From: Porodaedalea pini
Lineage: Eukaryota > Basidiomycota > Agaricomycetes > Hymenochaetales > Hymenochaetaceae
Assembly (NCBI GenBank): GCA_002794775.1
Contig: NBAY01000138.1
Span: 1-60,788 of the forward strand
Direction: 5' to 3'
Length of the DNA: 60,788 nucleotides
The notes under the pieces were generated by a model that saw only the letters and a program-made list of their open reading frames with translations, was not told where the DNA came from and searched no databases. A program made the translations under genes and the position numbers. How positions within the stretch are numbered: position 1 is the stretch's first letter; each line of letters starts with the position of its first letter. This document shows, in pieces, positions 43,225 through 55,760 of the stretch.

Positions 43225-43729
43225 CATTGCCATGAATATTCATTTTTAAGAACACGTACGCCTCCGCTGACAGGTTTCTTCCGTGTCGGGCACGGCCCTA
43301 CGATCTGGGAAATCGCGTAAGATATGTTATTAAAGTGCAACGGATGTAGGCAAACGTTAACGTCGCAGGATTAGAATATCGAAATACTGTGTGTTTTTTT
43401 TTAAACAAATACGACTCGATATAAAACCAGAAGCGTGAGTTAGGTAGCATTCCCAGAATTTGAACTGTAGACATTAGCGTCGCACGGTAAGTCCTTAATC
43501 GTGGACCGGGATTCGGGGCTCGTGCGACCATACGTAGATGAAGGCGTGTCCATGTGCTGTTTGCAACAGTTTACACTAGATAGGATACGGCGTTATCCGA
43601 CAGTTGACTATTTGATGTGACAGAGAACGCGGACTAGTACTGCAACGATCGCGTATTTTAAAAGCATAGTCTTTTCTTTCCTTCCCAATCAGAATTCTTC
43701 TCCTGAGAGAGACAAATTCGCCATGTGTA
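43225..43729. other. Intergenic, no gene seen
   Basis: A/T-rich. It includes a 7-bp inverted pair (43479-43485 and 43522-43528) of no clear meaning. Confidence 0.5.
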
Positions 43730-44030
43730 TTAGGTGCTTATAAACATAGGAATATGTATAAGGTTGTTATCAAGTTCGGTTTGTGAATTAAATAGATCCT
43801 GAAGTTCGGTGAGTGCCTGCTGTCTCTCTTGTAATTGAATCGTAAGGCTCTCAATCCTCTCCATGGCTGACTGGGTATGTCTAGGTATTGTATAATATCT
43901 GTCTGTCAATGTCCCGCGCATCGTTATCGATTCTGGCAAGTACATCTGCATCAGGAGGTGAAGCAAACATGCCACTCGCAGTGCCGAGCCACTCTCTAAG
44001 CCGCAGGCCGTGGGAACGCACGCTTTTCAC
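43730..44030 (-). other. Possible small minus-strand gene, divergent from the karyopherin
   Basis: Open frame WLGTASGMFASPPDAD, then by a plausible intron (43943-43871) SAMERIESLTIQLQERQQAL, a coiled-coil-like stretch ending in TAA at 43730. No good ATG was found: the longest frame starts at TTG. The hydrophobic IVIGIGIARV upstream suggests a membrane segment if an earlier start or exon exists. Weak evidence. Confidence 0.3.
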
Positions 44031-44142
44031 TCGAGCAATGCCGATCCCTATTACTATAAGGAGGAGCGCCAATCACGTGACACGCCTGACAAAATTTTGA
44101 ATCCCTCTGCCCCGCCCTCCTCTGTCATCAAATTTCTCCGCC

Positions 44143-47100
44143 ATGGACGTGCGTATATATTTGTTGTTCTTTTCAGCGCTGTTGCTGACGTTCTCTGATG
44201 CAATACAGGCCTCTTTCGTGCAAGGCCTGCACGCGCTGCTCACACAGCTGACGAAGGCCGATACCGTTACGCTCAAGGCAGCCACCGCACAGCTCAACAA
44301 GGACTATTACAAGAACCCTGCCTGCATCCCAGCCCTCTCCAGCATCCTCGCAAGCGCTCCGGAGGAAGCCGTACGGCAGCTCGCAGCTGTCGAGCTTCGC
44401 AAGCGCATCTCACAGAAAAGCGGCGAACTCTGGATTAACGTGTCCCAGCCTGAGCGCGATGAGATCAAGAACCGCTTGCCCGAGATCACCCTCCACGAAC
44501 CCAACAAGCTCGCACGACATGCAGAGGCGCGTGTTATTGCCGCCATCGCCTCCATCGAAGTTCCATTACAACAGTGGAACGAAATTCTACCGCTCATCAA
44601 CCGATGCTGCACGTCCCAGCAAGTGCACGAGCGTGAGCTCGGCATCTTCCTTCTCTTCACCATTCTTGAAAGCATCGTCGACGGACTTACCCAACACGTT
44701 AACGAGCTATTCGCCTTGCTCCAGCAGCTCCTCCAAGATCCTGAAAGCGCCGAAGTTCGCGTTACTGCCGTCCGCGCGCTCGGCGTCCTTGCGCAATACA
44801 TCGGGGCGGATGAGAAGGCGGAGATTCGCTCGTTCCAGCAGCTCCTACCTGCAATGATCACTGTCGTGCAGAACTGTCTTGATTCTGGTGACGAAGGGGG
44901 CGCACGCCAGCTATTCGATGTCTTCGAGACGCTCCTCATACTCGAGGTTCCGCTGTTGAGCAAGCACATCCCGCAACTTGTCCAATTTTTCCTTCAGTGT
45001 GGTGCGAACCGTTCTTACGACGACGAGCTGCGCATTATGGCCCTCAATGCACTGTCTTGGACTGTGAAATAGTGAGTGAGGTTTTCCACGTTGGTACTTC
45101 CATTTTTTCATGTACGTGCAGCAAAAAGTCTAAGGTGCAAGCATCCGGCCTCGCACCTGCTATTCTCGAGGGCCTCATGCCCATCACTACCGAGCCGGAG
45201 CCGGATGATGTCGATGACGATGCCCCTTCCCGCTCTGCCCTCCGTATCATCGACACTCTGTCCACTTCCCTCCCTCCTGCTCAGGTTTTCCCGGCTCTTC
45301 GCCAGCTCATTACTCAATACATGTCTCAAGCTGACCCAAATGCACGTCGCGGTGCTCTCCTCGCGCTTGGTGTCGCTGTGGAAGGGGTTTCGGAGTTCAT
45401 GGGTCCGCATGTCGAGAATGCTGTCTGGCCTGTCATTGATGCAGGTCTTGCCGATCCTGATGCGGGTGTCCGTCGTGCAGCTTGCACCGCTGTCGGGTGC
45501 ATCTGTGAATGGCTTGAAGAAGCTGCAAGCGCTCGCCATGCTGCTTTGGTTCCTGCTCTCATGCAGCTCGTTGCAGACCCGATAACGCAGCGTACAGCGT
45601 GTACGGCACTCGATGCACTCCTCGAGATCCTTGGCGACACTATCGGGAACTATCTCCAACTGCTCATGGAGACTCTCTCGGGTCTACTTGACACCGCGCC
45701 CTTGAAAGTAAAGGCGGTCGTCACCGGCGCAATCGGTAGTGCGGCGCACGCGAGTCGTTCAGCATTCCTCCCCTACTTCCCGAACACTATGCAACGTCTC
45801 AGTCCTTTCCTCCAACTTAGCGGCGAGGGCGAGGAATCTGAGCTGCGCGGAATCGCGATGGATGCTGTAGGAACCTTTGCTGAGGCGGTTGGGGTGGATG
45901 CTTTCCGTCCGTACTTCCCTGATATGATGGTGCAGGCGTTTGCTGCCGTGCAGTCTGACAACGCTCGGCTTCGTGAATGCAGTTTCCTTTTCTTCGGGGT
46001 GATGAGCCGGGTCTTTGGCGAGGAGTTTGCGCCGTACCTTCCGCAGGTCGTCCCGGCACTCATCAACTCTCTTGGACAGAGCGAGCATGGCGAGACTGAC
46101 ATACGTATGTTAACTTTGTTTTGGCTCCCATCATCTCTGTGCTGACAATATAACGTAGTAAGCTCGCCCGAGGCTGCACAGCTCTTCACCACCGGTTCTT
46201 CTGCTTCGACTGCCATATCTGTTGCAGACAAGGACACTTCAGGCGCAATCGATATTGACGACGCCGAATCTATAGACGCGGAGAAGTTGCTCGAGGTCAA
46301 CAGCGCGATCGCAGTCGAGAAGGAGATCGCTGCAGACACACTTGGAACTGTGTTCGCCGCGACATCACGTCATTTTCTGCCATATGTCGAGCAATCTGCG
46401 CTCGAGCTTGTCGGATTACTGCCCCACTACTATGAAGGTATTCGAAAGAGTGCGACAGACTCCTTACTTGAGCTCTTGAGGACATTCTATACTCTCAGTG
46501 GTTCTGCCGACTGGCTGCCCGGTGTTCATGTCAAGGTTCCATTGCACTCGAATGTGAAGGATTTGATCAACCACGTGCTCCCGCCTTTGCTCGACATGTA
46601 TGAGACGGAGGACGACAAGTGAGTATGGTGCCTGTTGCTAGCCTTTGAGAAGATGAGACTACTTCGTAACTCAGCTCACTTCGATGCCTAAAGGGCTTTT
46701 GAGACAAACACGAATTTTATACTGATTTCTTTGGTCTACTCTTTGTTTGATGGTATAGACACTGACTCCCTCGTTCCATAGGTCTGTCGCTTCTGCGCTT
46801 TGCGTAGGCCTTGCGGAGACCCTAAATACTATCGGCCCTGCATTCCTGGAAGATCGTGAGCATCAACAGAAACTGATTGTCTATTTTTATTTTATCTGAA
46901 TTCTCTCCTTAGGTCTCGACGATGTTTGTAACATTGCGATCCAAATTCTTGAGCAGAAGGCGCTCTGCCAGCAAGATCCTGATCAAGATGAAGACGAGGA
47001 ACCACTCGAGGATCAGGCGGAGTATGATTCCGTGCTAATCTCGTCTGCTGGGGATCTTGTTGCAGCACTCGCCAATGCACTCGGCGAGGACTTCGTCCAA

Positions 47101-47824
47101 GCATTCCAGACTTTCTTTCCTCTCATCTCTAAATTCTATGTAAGTGCTTCTCACAATTCGAATACTTCTGTTAACTGAACGTCGCTTACAGAAAAAAGGC
47201 CGCTCTCTGAGTGACCGTTCTTCTGCTATTGGCACTCTTGCGGAGATTATCTCGGGAATGAAGGAGGCTGTCACGCCTTCAACGGAGGTGCTCTTCAACC
47301 TGTTCTATCAGGCGCTGCAGGACGAGGATGCAGAGGTGTACAGCAATGCTGCCTTCGCTGTTGGTCTGCTCGTCGAGCACAGCGGGCATGACCTCTCACC
47401 TCAGTATGGGCCACTTCTGACCATTCTCCGACCGCACTTCAATCTCGAGCCCGATGCGCCGACATCGAAGTTCACGGCTCGCGATAATGCTGCAGGTGCC
47501 GTCTCGCGTCTCATTGTGCGCAACACAGCAGCGGTCCCGCTTGACCATGTCCTACCGATGCTCATTGCTGCTTTGCCTCTGCGTCACGATTTCCTTGAGA
47601 ACCGACCGGTTTTCCGTGCGATTTTCCACCTATTCCGTGTCCAACCTGGTGTGCTCGCACCCTATATCGACCAGCTATTACCCGTGTTTGCGCATGTACT
47701 GGACCCTAGCAGCACGGACCAGTTAGGCGACGAGACGCGCGCGGAGTTACTGAACCTCGTTAGAGCTCTCAACATGGAGAACCCAGGTAAAATTCAGGCA
47801 TCGGGGCTCGCGGCGTACGTGTAG
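44143..47824 (+). CDS. Importin beta family karyopherin (Kap123/importin-4 type)
   Basis: Nuclear import receptor made of HEAT repeats; Kap123 carries ribosomal proteins and histones into the nucleus. Seven exons: 44143-44148, 44209-45071, 45122-46104, 46159-46618, 46782-46855, 46913-47139, 47192-47824. They total 3246 bp, about 1081 aa, which fits the family. The start ATG sits in a 6-bp first exon (MD|ASFVQGLHALL). Landmarks: KAATAQLNKDYYKNPACIPA, VRQLAAVELRKRI, PNARRGALLALGVAVEG, YLQLLMETLSGLLDTAP, RECSFLFFGVMSRVFGEEFA, an acidic insert (QQDPDQDEDEEPLED) and GRSLSDRSSAIGTLAEII. All splice junctions keep frame and no lesion was found. This is the best-preserved gene in the window. Confidence 0.93.
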
Positions 47825-48444
47825 AATTTGAGAGAAGGACTGCTTCGCTCAAAAATGGTATGAAGTTTATGGTTGTCACATGTATATTTCTTTCATCCTC
47901 GATCTTCATAGTCGGCTATCCTGTTCAGTATTTGGATATCCGACCACTACAATCATTTCCTGTTGTTCCGATCTAAAGTGACTAGCCTGCCTGGTATTTC
48001 TTCGTCCGTTGCTGCTGCTGTTTTCTTGCACAATTACTCATTTCCTATACCTCTCAACGACAGAAAGAGTCTATTTTTTATCTTTCTTTTCTTCCTTTGA
48101 TTCATGTCTTGTAGAGTGCATATATTGGTGTGAATTGATATCGTACTGCTCACGGCATCCGATGCTGAGCAATGCAGACTGAGGTTACCGGCAAAATCAA
48201 TCTCCGACTCGTCCTCACGTCAAAAATGACCATACGACACGCTGGCGGCACGCCGAATCATGCAAGGCTTCTGTCGGGCGCCACGCACAAATCGTGCACG
48301 GAGACGCAAGGCAAACAGGTGGTCCTTATAGAAGCATATAAAGCCTTGGGTACGCAGTTGAAAAAGATAACCTTTCCCTCTCCGCTTTCAGTCGACTTCA
48401 GCTGAATTAGCCGTTACTAAATTCATACCACTATCACATTGAGC
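47825..48444. other. Intergenic
   Basis: 3' flank of the karyopherin. A TATA-like ATATAAAG at about 48336 lies upstream of the small ORF at 48445. No other feature seen. Confidence 0.5.
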
Positions 48445-48746
48445 ATGGCTCCTCGGTTCATCACAAAGATCCGGATGTATGCTGCACCACCGGCAATGGT
48501 CCACTTCCCAGAGGAGAGGAGCGGGCGTGGCAGGTACGTTGAGTCTTGTGGTGGCGATTTGATTCTCGACGTTTTCCTTTGAGTCTTAATCTTCAACTTA
48601 CTGCTCGATGCCCGATGCTAAATAACAATTCACACAGTGTCTCATATCGCAAGACACTGCGTCGTCCGTTTCAGGCATCGTTGAAGTATAGAGTTCGCTC
48701 AGCGTTAAATGCCATCCGACGTAGCCCAGGCATTGTCCCGTTCTAA
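48445..48746 (+). CDS. Small basic protein of unknown function, two exons (65 aa)
   Basis: Exon 1 is 48445-48533 (MAPRFITKIRMYAAPPAMVH...) and exon 2 is 48638-48746 (VSYRKTLRRPFQASLKYRVR... to TAA 48744-48746), with GT-AG splicing in phase and a TATA-like box about 110 bp upstream. The protein is strongly basic, which could suit a mitochondrial or ribosomal role, but no family is recognised. It could also be the remnant of a larger gene. Confidence 0.4.
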
Positions 48747-48804
48747 GTTACAGGCATTGTTTTGTGATGATAGCGTATACAGTTTCCAATTATGATGCTA
48801 TTCC

Positions 48805-49506
48805 ATGAGCATTGGTCTAGGTTCATCTGCGATCGGAGAATCACATTCATTCCTATATTTCATGACCATGTTGACTCTACTCCAGTTCAATCTCGCTTGG
48901 GAGCTCGCGCTTGTCCTCAAAGGACACACATCGCCCAAGCTCTTAGACTCCTTCGAAGACGAACGACTCCCCGTCATCGCGGAGATGCTCAATCTCACGA
49001 CTGATCTGTATCACAAGACGTTTCGCGAGTCTACACAGCAAGCCTTTCATACCGCGGAGTCTATCGCGCCTGTCGATACGGATGAAAAGTATTTCAGAGG
49101 CAGGAAACTTTTCCAGCTCGATCTGAACTATCGGTGGAGCTCGATCGTCTTTGACAAGCGTTTCGAGAAGGAGAGCGCGAATTGCAATGCGTATGGGGTG
49201 CCTGGCCAAGATATTCGGGCTGGAGACCGTGCTACAGATGCCCTAGGACTCGTTCGCATGAATACGAAGGAGGGAGAATGCTCGATAGCACGTCTCTTCG
49301 ACGTCTTTCATCCGACATGCCACACGGCACTCATCTTCACATCGAACCCCTCCGATTCAGCAACGCACGCACTCCTCGATGCATTGGAAAAGCTGCCGGC
49401 GGGTCTTTTTCAAGCGGCGTTGATTCTCCCGAAAACCGCGTTGAACGAGGATGCCAAGGCTCTATCTATGAGGGCCGATTTCGTATTTAAGGACGCTGAG
49501 GTATAG
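48805..49506 (+). pseudogene. FAD-dependent monooxygenase (phenol hydroxylase type), C-terminal fragment
   Basis: From about 48886 it reads FNLAWELALVLKGHTSPKLL, DSFEDERLPVIAEMLN, FQLDLNYRWSSIVFD and AGDRATDALGL, then a thioredoxin-like C-terminal domain (LFDVFHPTCHTALIFTSNP) and TAG at 49504-49506. The family's GxGxxG FAD-binding fold and GD motif are missing: the sequence upstream of FNLAW (where GxQD should be) is unrelated. The ATG at 48805 is in frame but gives only 233 aa against roughly 550-600 usual. A truncated relic. Confidence 0.75.
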
Positions 49507-49690
49507 TTGCCGCGGTCCGGTCCAGGTCCGGTCCAGGCAAAATGTCGGTGGACCGTAACCCGGACCGTTTTGGATTTTCCTGCTCAGCTCGGACCTGGAC
49601 CAGACCCCAACTGGACCGCTTTTGGACCGGACCTCGGGTCCAGTCCAGGTCCGGACCCGGTCCGGACCTGGACCGCTGGTAAATTGAGAA
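49507..49690. repeat. GGTCC-rich palindromic repeat
   Basis: Repeated GGTCCGG/CCGGACC and TCCAGGTCC words on both strands. The ends are in inverted orientation (GCGGTCC at 49511 and GGACCGC at about 49670), as in a MITE. A weaker GTCCAGG copy lies at about 50015-50040. Confidence 0.5.
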
Positions 49691-50039
49691 GAAAAAGTTG
49701 AATTAATTCTATTTATGCTTGAGACAAAGACATGCATTTGAAAAGGCCTTTGTAGTACATCTATAGTATCTCTGTACTCAAAAGTTTCAGAAAGAAGGTG
49801 GATATGGCACTTGGTATCCACCAGACCTGCTCCTGAGTCCTGAGAAAACCTGTTCACATGGTATGGAAGACTCCCTGGGTAGGCAAGTAGTCATGTCACA
49901 GTGCTATGCAAAGCTCAAGCACATCTTCCAGTCTCACTAGAGCTGTTCTACTTCTTTGTCAAGCAACTTGAGGCCAGTAATGATGTCAAACTAACTCCCA
50001 CAAATATTTCTTCCAGTCCAGGTCTGGTCCTGGGTCCAG

Positions 50040-50215
50040 CGTAGGGCTCTGCAGCGTATTGTATAATGCGTATATGCTACGGGCGTATACGAGATATGCC
50101 GTATGTGTATAGGCCTCTGGAGAGCAGATTATATGGGTGTATTTATATGCCCATATGCATATAAAAACTCTGAAATTTTGCCGTATACAGAGTGTATGGC
50201 AAATATTTAAGTAAG
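50040..50215. repeat. GTATA-rich palindromic repeat
   Basis: Many GCGTATA, TATACG and ATATGC words with inverted copies (GCGTATAC, GCCGTATAC), like a small non-autonomous element. No coding. Confidence 0.4.
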
Positions 50216-51011
50216 CCAGAGACCCGGAAAGGTGAGCCGTGACACCTGACTTTGGTGGGCTCCTGGCTCACATGCGTGTCGCTGCCATGTTCATCTCCTT
50301 ATCACTGTCGCCCTTGTCTGCCTCACTCTCCCCACACCATCGCTGTCCTCCCATCTCCACCACCACACATCGCTCCAGCAAGTTTGCCCAAGCATTTCTC
50401 AAGCACAGACTACAGAATTCAGCAAGCAGCATGTTTCTAACAACAACAATCTTCTGGCTTGAGAGGATATGTTCCATGAGTGAATCTCAGATTGTTCTGT
50501 AGCCACACAGGGGCTAATTTCTCTCCATCAGACCCCGTTAACAAGCTTCTGGCCTGGCAGGACAGGGTATGACAGGGTGTACATGGTGAGTAAATCTGAG
50601 ATCATTTTGCAACCACGCTGTAGACTAATTTGTTCAAATGATAGGATAGCGTGCTTAATATAGAATTCTTGTGCCAAAGGTATCCACGAGGTCACAGTAT
50701 GGAGGTAAGTTCTTTCATCTTTTCCATTATAGATATCTGACTGACAACCGGTCCAGGGCTGAGTATCTTAGTTCATTTTTTGCTGTCGGAAAGTAGATCA
50801 GAAATATATGAAATTTTTGTCGTAATTTGCATGCTTCAAGTTTGAGGCTAATATAAGGCTTTCCTCCTGGTGACCTTGTTCCTCCCCGCCTCCTTGCAGC
50901 TCAAGCTACCCTGCTTTGCCTGTGTTTGCAGTTGATTCTCGTAAGTCTTGTTTAATTTTATAAAGAGTGCTTTTGACATTTTGAATGCATAAATTGCAGG
51001 TGGATCGCGAC
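50216..51011. other. No gene supported
   Basis: Short open frames only. Possibly the 5' flank of the hAT remnant. Confidence 0.35.
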
Positions 51012-52311
51012 ATGGCAGACATCGCTCCCAAGATGGCAAAGCAGAAACATCACCAAGAAGTTGATGAAGACAACATCCTCTGCAATCCGCGTAAACGTAC
51101 CATGTCAGCGAAGATGCGTGAAAGTACAGAAGGTAACAAACGGATCTGTACAGACAATACACACCAGTCAGAAACAAAATCTTGAGCTTCAAGTCCACCG
51201 ATATCTGTCTCATCTGTTTCATCAAGTTCATATAATGAGGAGGAAACAACTCAGGCCTTGCTCGATGATCAAGAGGTATGTATCACTCTTCCAATTCATT
51301 AGAACATTACTTATTATAAAGTTAGGAGATAGAACATCAGCTGCCGCGAATTGCTGAGCCAATTCGATCTGGAAAGAACAAGGTATGTAATACTTTGGAC
51401 AGATGAAGTCATTTTCAAATAATGAGTCATCATTAGGCCTGAAAGTCAGAGGGAAAGCCTTGTGCAGTAGCAAAGAAGACAGGTGAAATAACTACAGAGA
51501 GTGCTGTTGCAAGTCGGAGTACATCATCATCCCAGCTGGCACCACAGCAAGACACCAAAGACAATGATGTCATGATGATTGAACATCCGCTTACTACAAA
51601 ACAGAAGGAATTCAAGGTATGTGCTTAGTAAACTATATTTTGTTCTCATCTAACTGTATGTGTAGCCTGGAAATAATCCAATGTTTCTTTTCTTTCAGAA
51701 GGTGTCGGCTGACTTGGAAGGAAATGCAGAGGAAGGAGCATCATATTACAAGTGCCCGCATTATCATCTCAGGCTCTCACTGCAGATATTCAAGATCAGT
51801 TGAGGGGCGTGAGGGATGGCTACAGGCAGGTTTCATAATTCTAGTACCGCTATATGGTTTCTGATTTGCATACAGGTCTTAGACAGCACTTGGAGAAGCA
51901 CCCGGAACTCTTCAATCTATACAAATACCTATACGATGTTACAAAGAAGCACTTGCCCACTAAGGATGAAGCAGCTATCGCTAGTGGTAAATGTGAGTTT
52001 TACTTTTCCAAGATTACAATACTTGTTGATTAAATGAACATATCATTATTATTAACAGTGGTGGCAACAAAAGAGAAACTTAGTGAGATCATTGGGTAGC
52101 ATTCTGATGCCAATCGGATACCTGAAATGTTTCGGCATCAGCAAGGCGTCAAAGTGGCAAGTATTAAGAGAATATGCATGTTGATCTATTTACCAGGCAA
52201 ATTTCTGATAGTACACATTATGTTTAGGAACCCTGGGATCAAGCGGAATTCAAGAGGCATCTAGTGAAATGGGTTGTTATTGATGACCAGCCATTTACTG
52301 TAGTTGAGGTG
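51012..52311 (+). pseudogene. hAT-like transposase, N-terminal remnant
   Basis: A series of short exons on the plus strand. ATG at 51012 (MADIAPKMAKQKHHQEVDED), basic NPRKRTMSAKM; then EEGASYYKCPHYH (zinc-finger-like region); LRQHLEKHPELFNLYKYLYD and KDEAAIASGK; then PWDQAEFKRHLVKWVVIDDQ and PFTVVE, which matches the segment preceding the hAT catalytic core in many Agaricomycete copies. Stops (A*KSEG near 51438, KIS* near 51799, IIG* near 52098) and the abrupt end at TGTAGCG (52312) show that it is dead and interrupted by another repeat. Confidence 0.6.
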
Positions 52312-53145
52312 TAGCGATTAACTATTGCCTACGCGCCGGCCAAGTCTTTCTGCCCTCACTTACACTACTCCTTTGACTCCCTTTACCGGCCGCCGAACAT
52401 TACCATTTATTCATTTGTAATCGGCGGCCTACTCTTTATTATTAATTCTTGGTATGGACACGATCGGACGGACGGATGTCGTACAAACTCGATCAGCACA
52501 TGGACGACCGACTCTCGTGGGCACAGGTGGAAGGACTTAGGGGAGTAGGACAAGGATGTGGGATACAGTTGTGCAGTGGTGGGAGACGAGAGAGCAGGTT
52601 GGGCACTACAATATCACTCCACGATGATCAGCTGCATGATGTGCACAGGCCGATCGCCGACTCACCTTCACATCTGTTCACACAGACTTGGCCGAGTCCT
52701 GCACCGCTTTCTCTGCTTCAGTTTAGTATAAATTCACGGTAGTTTGTACACACACAGACACGGAGACACGGACACAGACACACACAGTACAGAAGACAGA
52801 CAGTCCCCTCTCCACCTCTAGACCGCAATCTACTACATGCATTACTACGCACTACTTGCCCGACTCTCGTTCTGAAAACAGTATACACCGACTCTGTCGC
52901 CGACTCTCAGAACTCCGTCACCCAATCACCGAACGCCCTCGGCCGCTGCCTCAAGTGCCAATTTTACCTGCCTGAGTCTTGGTCTAACCGGAATCCTGCA
53001 GGTATCTGTATCGCCAAGTCTTCATATCTCGAACCTCGCTCTACTTAGGTTGTCCCTCTCGGTATACCAAGTCACCGCAGCCCCCCTTGGGTCAAACACG
53101 AGCGCTAGCCCGGATCACCCTTCGGATTGGAAGAGTCTGCACCCC
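52312..53145 (+). repeat. LTR-like sequence of a second retrotransposon family (incomplete)
   Basis: Begins TGTAGCG exactly where the hAT frame stops. It has a TATA-like AGTATAAAT at about 52725, a CA/GA-rich tract and a CTCGAACCTCG word near 53030 shared with 58425. The far end is lost at the Gypsy D truncation. I could not find a second LTR or a duplication. Confidence 0.4.
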
Positions 53146-53151
53146 TACAGC

Positions 53152-55760
53152 GGTACAGCTGGGCCATGCCTTCCGCCGACAACTTCATCGTCATTGGGAT
53201 TGTGTGCATCTGTTTCGAGAATCTATCAACGAAGACGCAGATCGCGTTATGTCCCTTGGAGTCTGGGAGCTCTCCGATGAGGTCGACCGTGACGATTTCC
53301 CAGGGGCCTTCGGGGACTGCGTTTGGGTGGAGTGGCCTTGATCTCAACACCCTCAGAGCCTTTGTTCGCTGACAGCGATTACACCCTCAGACATACGCTT
53401 GGACGTCAGAGAACATCGATGTCCACCAGAAGTCTCAATGGACGAGCTCCACCGTTTTTGATGCTCCTGGTGTCCCGCCAGAACTGAGTCATGACATTCC
53501 CGCAATACGGCCTCTTTCATTGACGATGGCACGTACACCTTGCCTTTCATGTGCCACAACCCATCGACCTCTGTCATCCCCGTCGGCCTCTCCGACTCGT
53601 GTTGCGCCCTCTGTGCTTCACACACTCTGTCCAACACCTCATCACGCGACGTCCTCACCACCCCACGATTCAGCCACTTGTCCTTGATGAACACAAAGCC
53701 GTCATTGTCATCCTTGCCCTCGTCATAGCCTGCCTTGCGCAACAGTAAGTCCACTTTAACCCATTGTCTTCCCTGACTTGTGTTCGAGGTGGAAGTCGAA
53801 TTCCTCGAGCTCTGTCCACCAGCGAGCTTGTCGATAGCTTAGCTTTTGCGCCAACCTGAAGTAGGTAAGGTTAGCGTGATCGGACCAGATTTTGATGGGA
53901 TGACGGGCACCGAGGAGGTATTGCCTCCACTCCTTGAGTGCCGAAATGATCGCGAGCATCTCTTTGTCATAGATCTCGTAGTTTCGTTCCACTGGTAGGA
54001 GCACTTCCGACCTGTAGGCGACTACCCTCCACTTGCCTTCCTGCTTTTGCAACAACACTCCTCCAAGAGCGAAGTTTGATGAGTCTGCTTCGACGTGGAA
54101 AGGGCCCTCATCATTTGCGATGGCCAGGACTGGAGGTGAGCAGAGACGTCGTCTCAACTCCTCGAACGCCTCCTGCTGTTCGGTCTCCCATACCCAGTCC
54201 TTCTTGCCCGTCAGCGACATCAGTGGATGGACTACCTTGCTGTAGTCCTTGATGAACCGTTGCAGCCAGTTGCCCATAACCGAGGAATTGTTGCAGCTGT
54301 TTGACGTTTTCGTTGGACGGGCCAGTCTGCAATTGCTTCCGTCTTTGCCGGGTCCGCTTTGATCTCGCCATTGCCGACGATGTGGCCAAGGTACTTCACC
54401 ACTTTGGCATCAAAACTCGCACTTCTCCGGTTTCAGGTATAAGCCGTTCTCTCGCAGGATCTGAAGGACACATCTCGATGTCTCGATATGTTCCTCGAGA
54501 GTTTGCGAGAGAAATCAGTAATGTCGTTGAGGTAGACAATGATCAGGTTGTCGTAGATCAGTCCCTTGAAGATGTGGTTGACGAAAGCTTGGAACATCGC
54601 CGGTGCATTGCAAAGACCAAAGAACATTACCATTGGTTCAAAGAGGCCCATATTCATGCGAAATGCTGCCTTCCACTCATCGCCTTCACAGATCCGGATG
54701 TTGTAGTATCCCCAGCGAAGGTCAAGCTTAGTGATGAACTTCGCTTTCTTGACTTTGTCAACGAGTTCGTCGATGAGAGGGAGGGGATACTTGTTCTTGA
54801 TTGTACCGTCATTGAGCTTACGGTAGTCCTGGATCGGGTGTAGCAATTTGTCGGCCTTCTTGATGAAGAAGAAAGGCGACGCCATAGGTGATATAGACCT
54901 TCGATGTGACCAGACTTCAAGTTCTCGTCTAGGAAGTCCTTGAGCGACTGCTGCTCTGTTGGCGTGAGCGGGTAGATCTTGCAGTCACTGGGCTTGAAGT
55001 CGGGTTTCAGATCGATGACGTGGTCCCATGGTCGGTGTTCAGGCAACTTCTCGAACCCCTTCTCCGAGAATACATCGGCGTAGTTGTTGAGGTATGCGGG
55101 CCAGGACGCTTTGTCCATTCGCACCTCTCTCACCCTCCTTGTCTCCTTCACATCCTCCTTCTCGATCGTGCACTCCTCCGGACAACGGGTTGAATTCAAT
55201 CAAACCCGCCTTCCAGTCGACCTCTGGGTTGTGACATCGAAGCCAATCGTAACCAAGGAAGATGTTTGATGACACCAGCGATGTCACTGCAAGGACAATC
55301 CTCTCCCTGTGGTGCCCAATCATAAGCTCGACGTCGATGTATTCTTCAATCAACCCGGCTTCATTGTGCGTGCTGTCAGCATTGAGCACTGCAAGGGGCC
55401 GAATGTATCGTTTGGTCTCCAACCCATATCGCTCGACAAACCTCACATCGATGCATGATCCTGTGCATCCCGAATCCACAAGGGCATGCGCATCCACCTC
55501 TCTCGTCTCACCTGCTACGCTGTGTCTGACGTTCAGGAGGAGGTCCAGCTGGCGTCCGCCAGTTCCCCTCATGAACAACTTCTCTTCGACGTCTTCTTCA
55601 TTCACACCAGTAGGGTTTTCATAGTCGGAAAAGTCATCGATGCCGTTTGCATCTAGATATTGTACAGGCGGTTGACTATATTTTAACGGATCCAAACTAA
55701 AAACCCTTGGAATTTCTTGGTCAGTCACCCAGTGGCTATGCCTGACCACTCGCAAAACCC
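53152..55760 (-). pseudogene. Gypsy D pol, truncated and frameshifted
   Basis: Protease HALVDSGCTGSCID (about 55480), RT (about 54890-54430; the catalytic region reads YLND with a following frame change instead of YLDD), RNase H EADSSNFALG and integrase motifs as far as DRFSKQMHTIPM. Several frameshifts occur (near 55190, 54890, 54510 and 54280). Unlike A-C, most breaks here are indels, which suggests an older copy. Confidence 0.85.

Noticed and set aside
43479..43528. tRNA-like stretch with 7-bp complementary ends GTCGCAC and GTGCGAC
   Set aside because: Only 50 nt between the outer bases, no proper D, anticodon or T arms. Not a tRNA.
43881..44072. Minus-strand frame starting with a hydrophobic segment as a complete gene
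   Set aside because: It begins at TTG directly after a stop, so a normal start is missing. Kept only as a weak possible exon.
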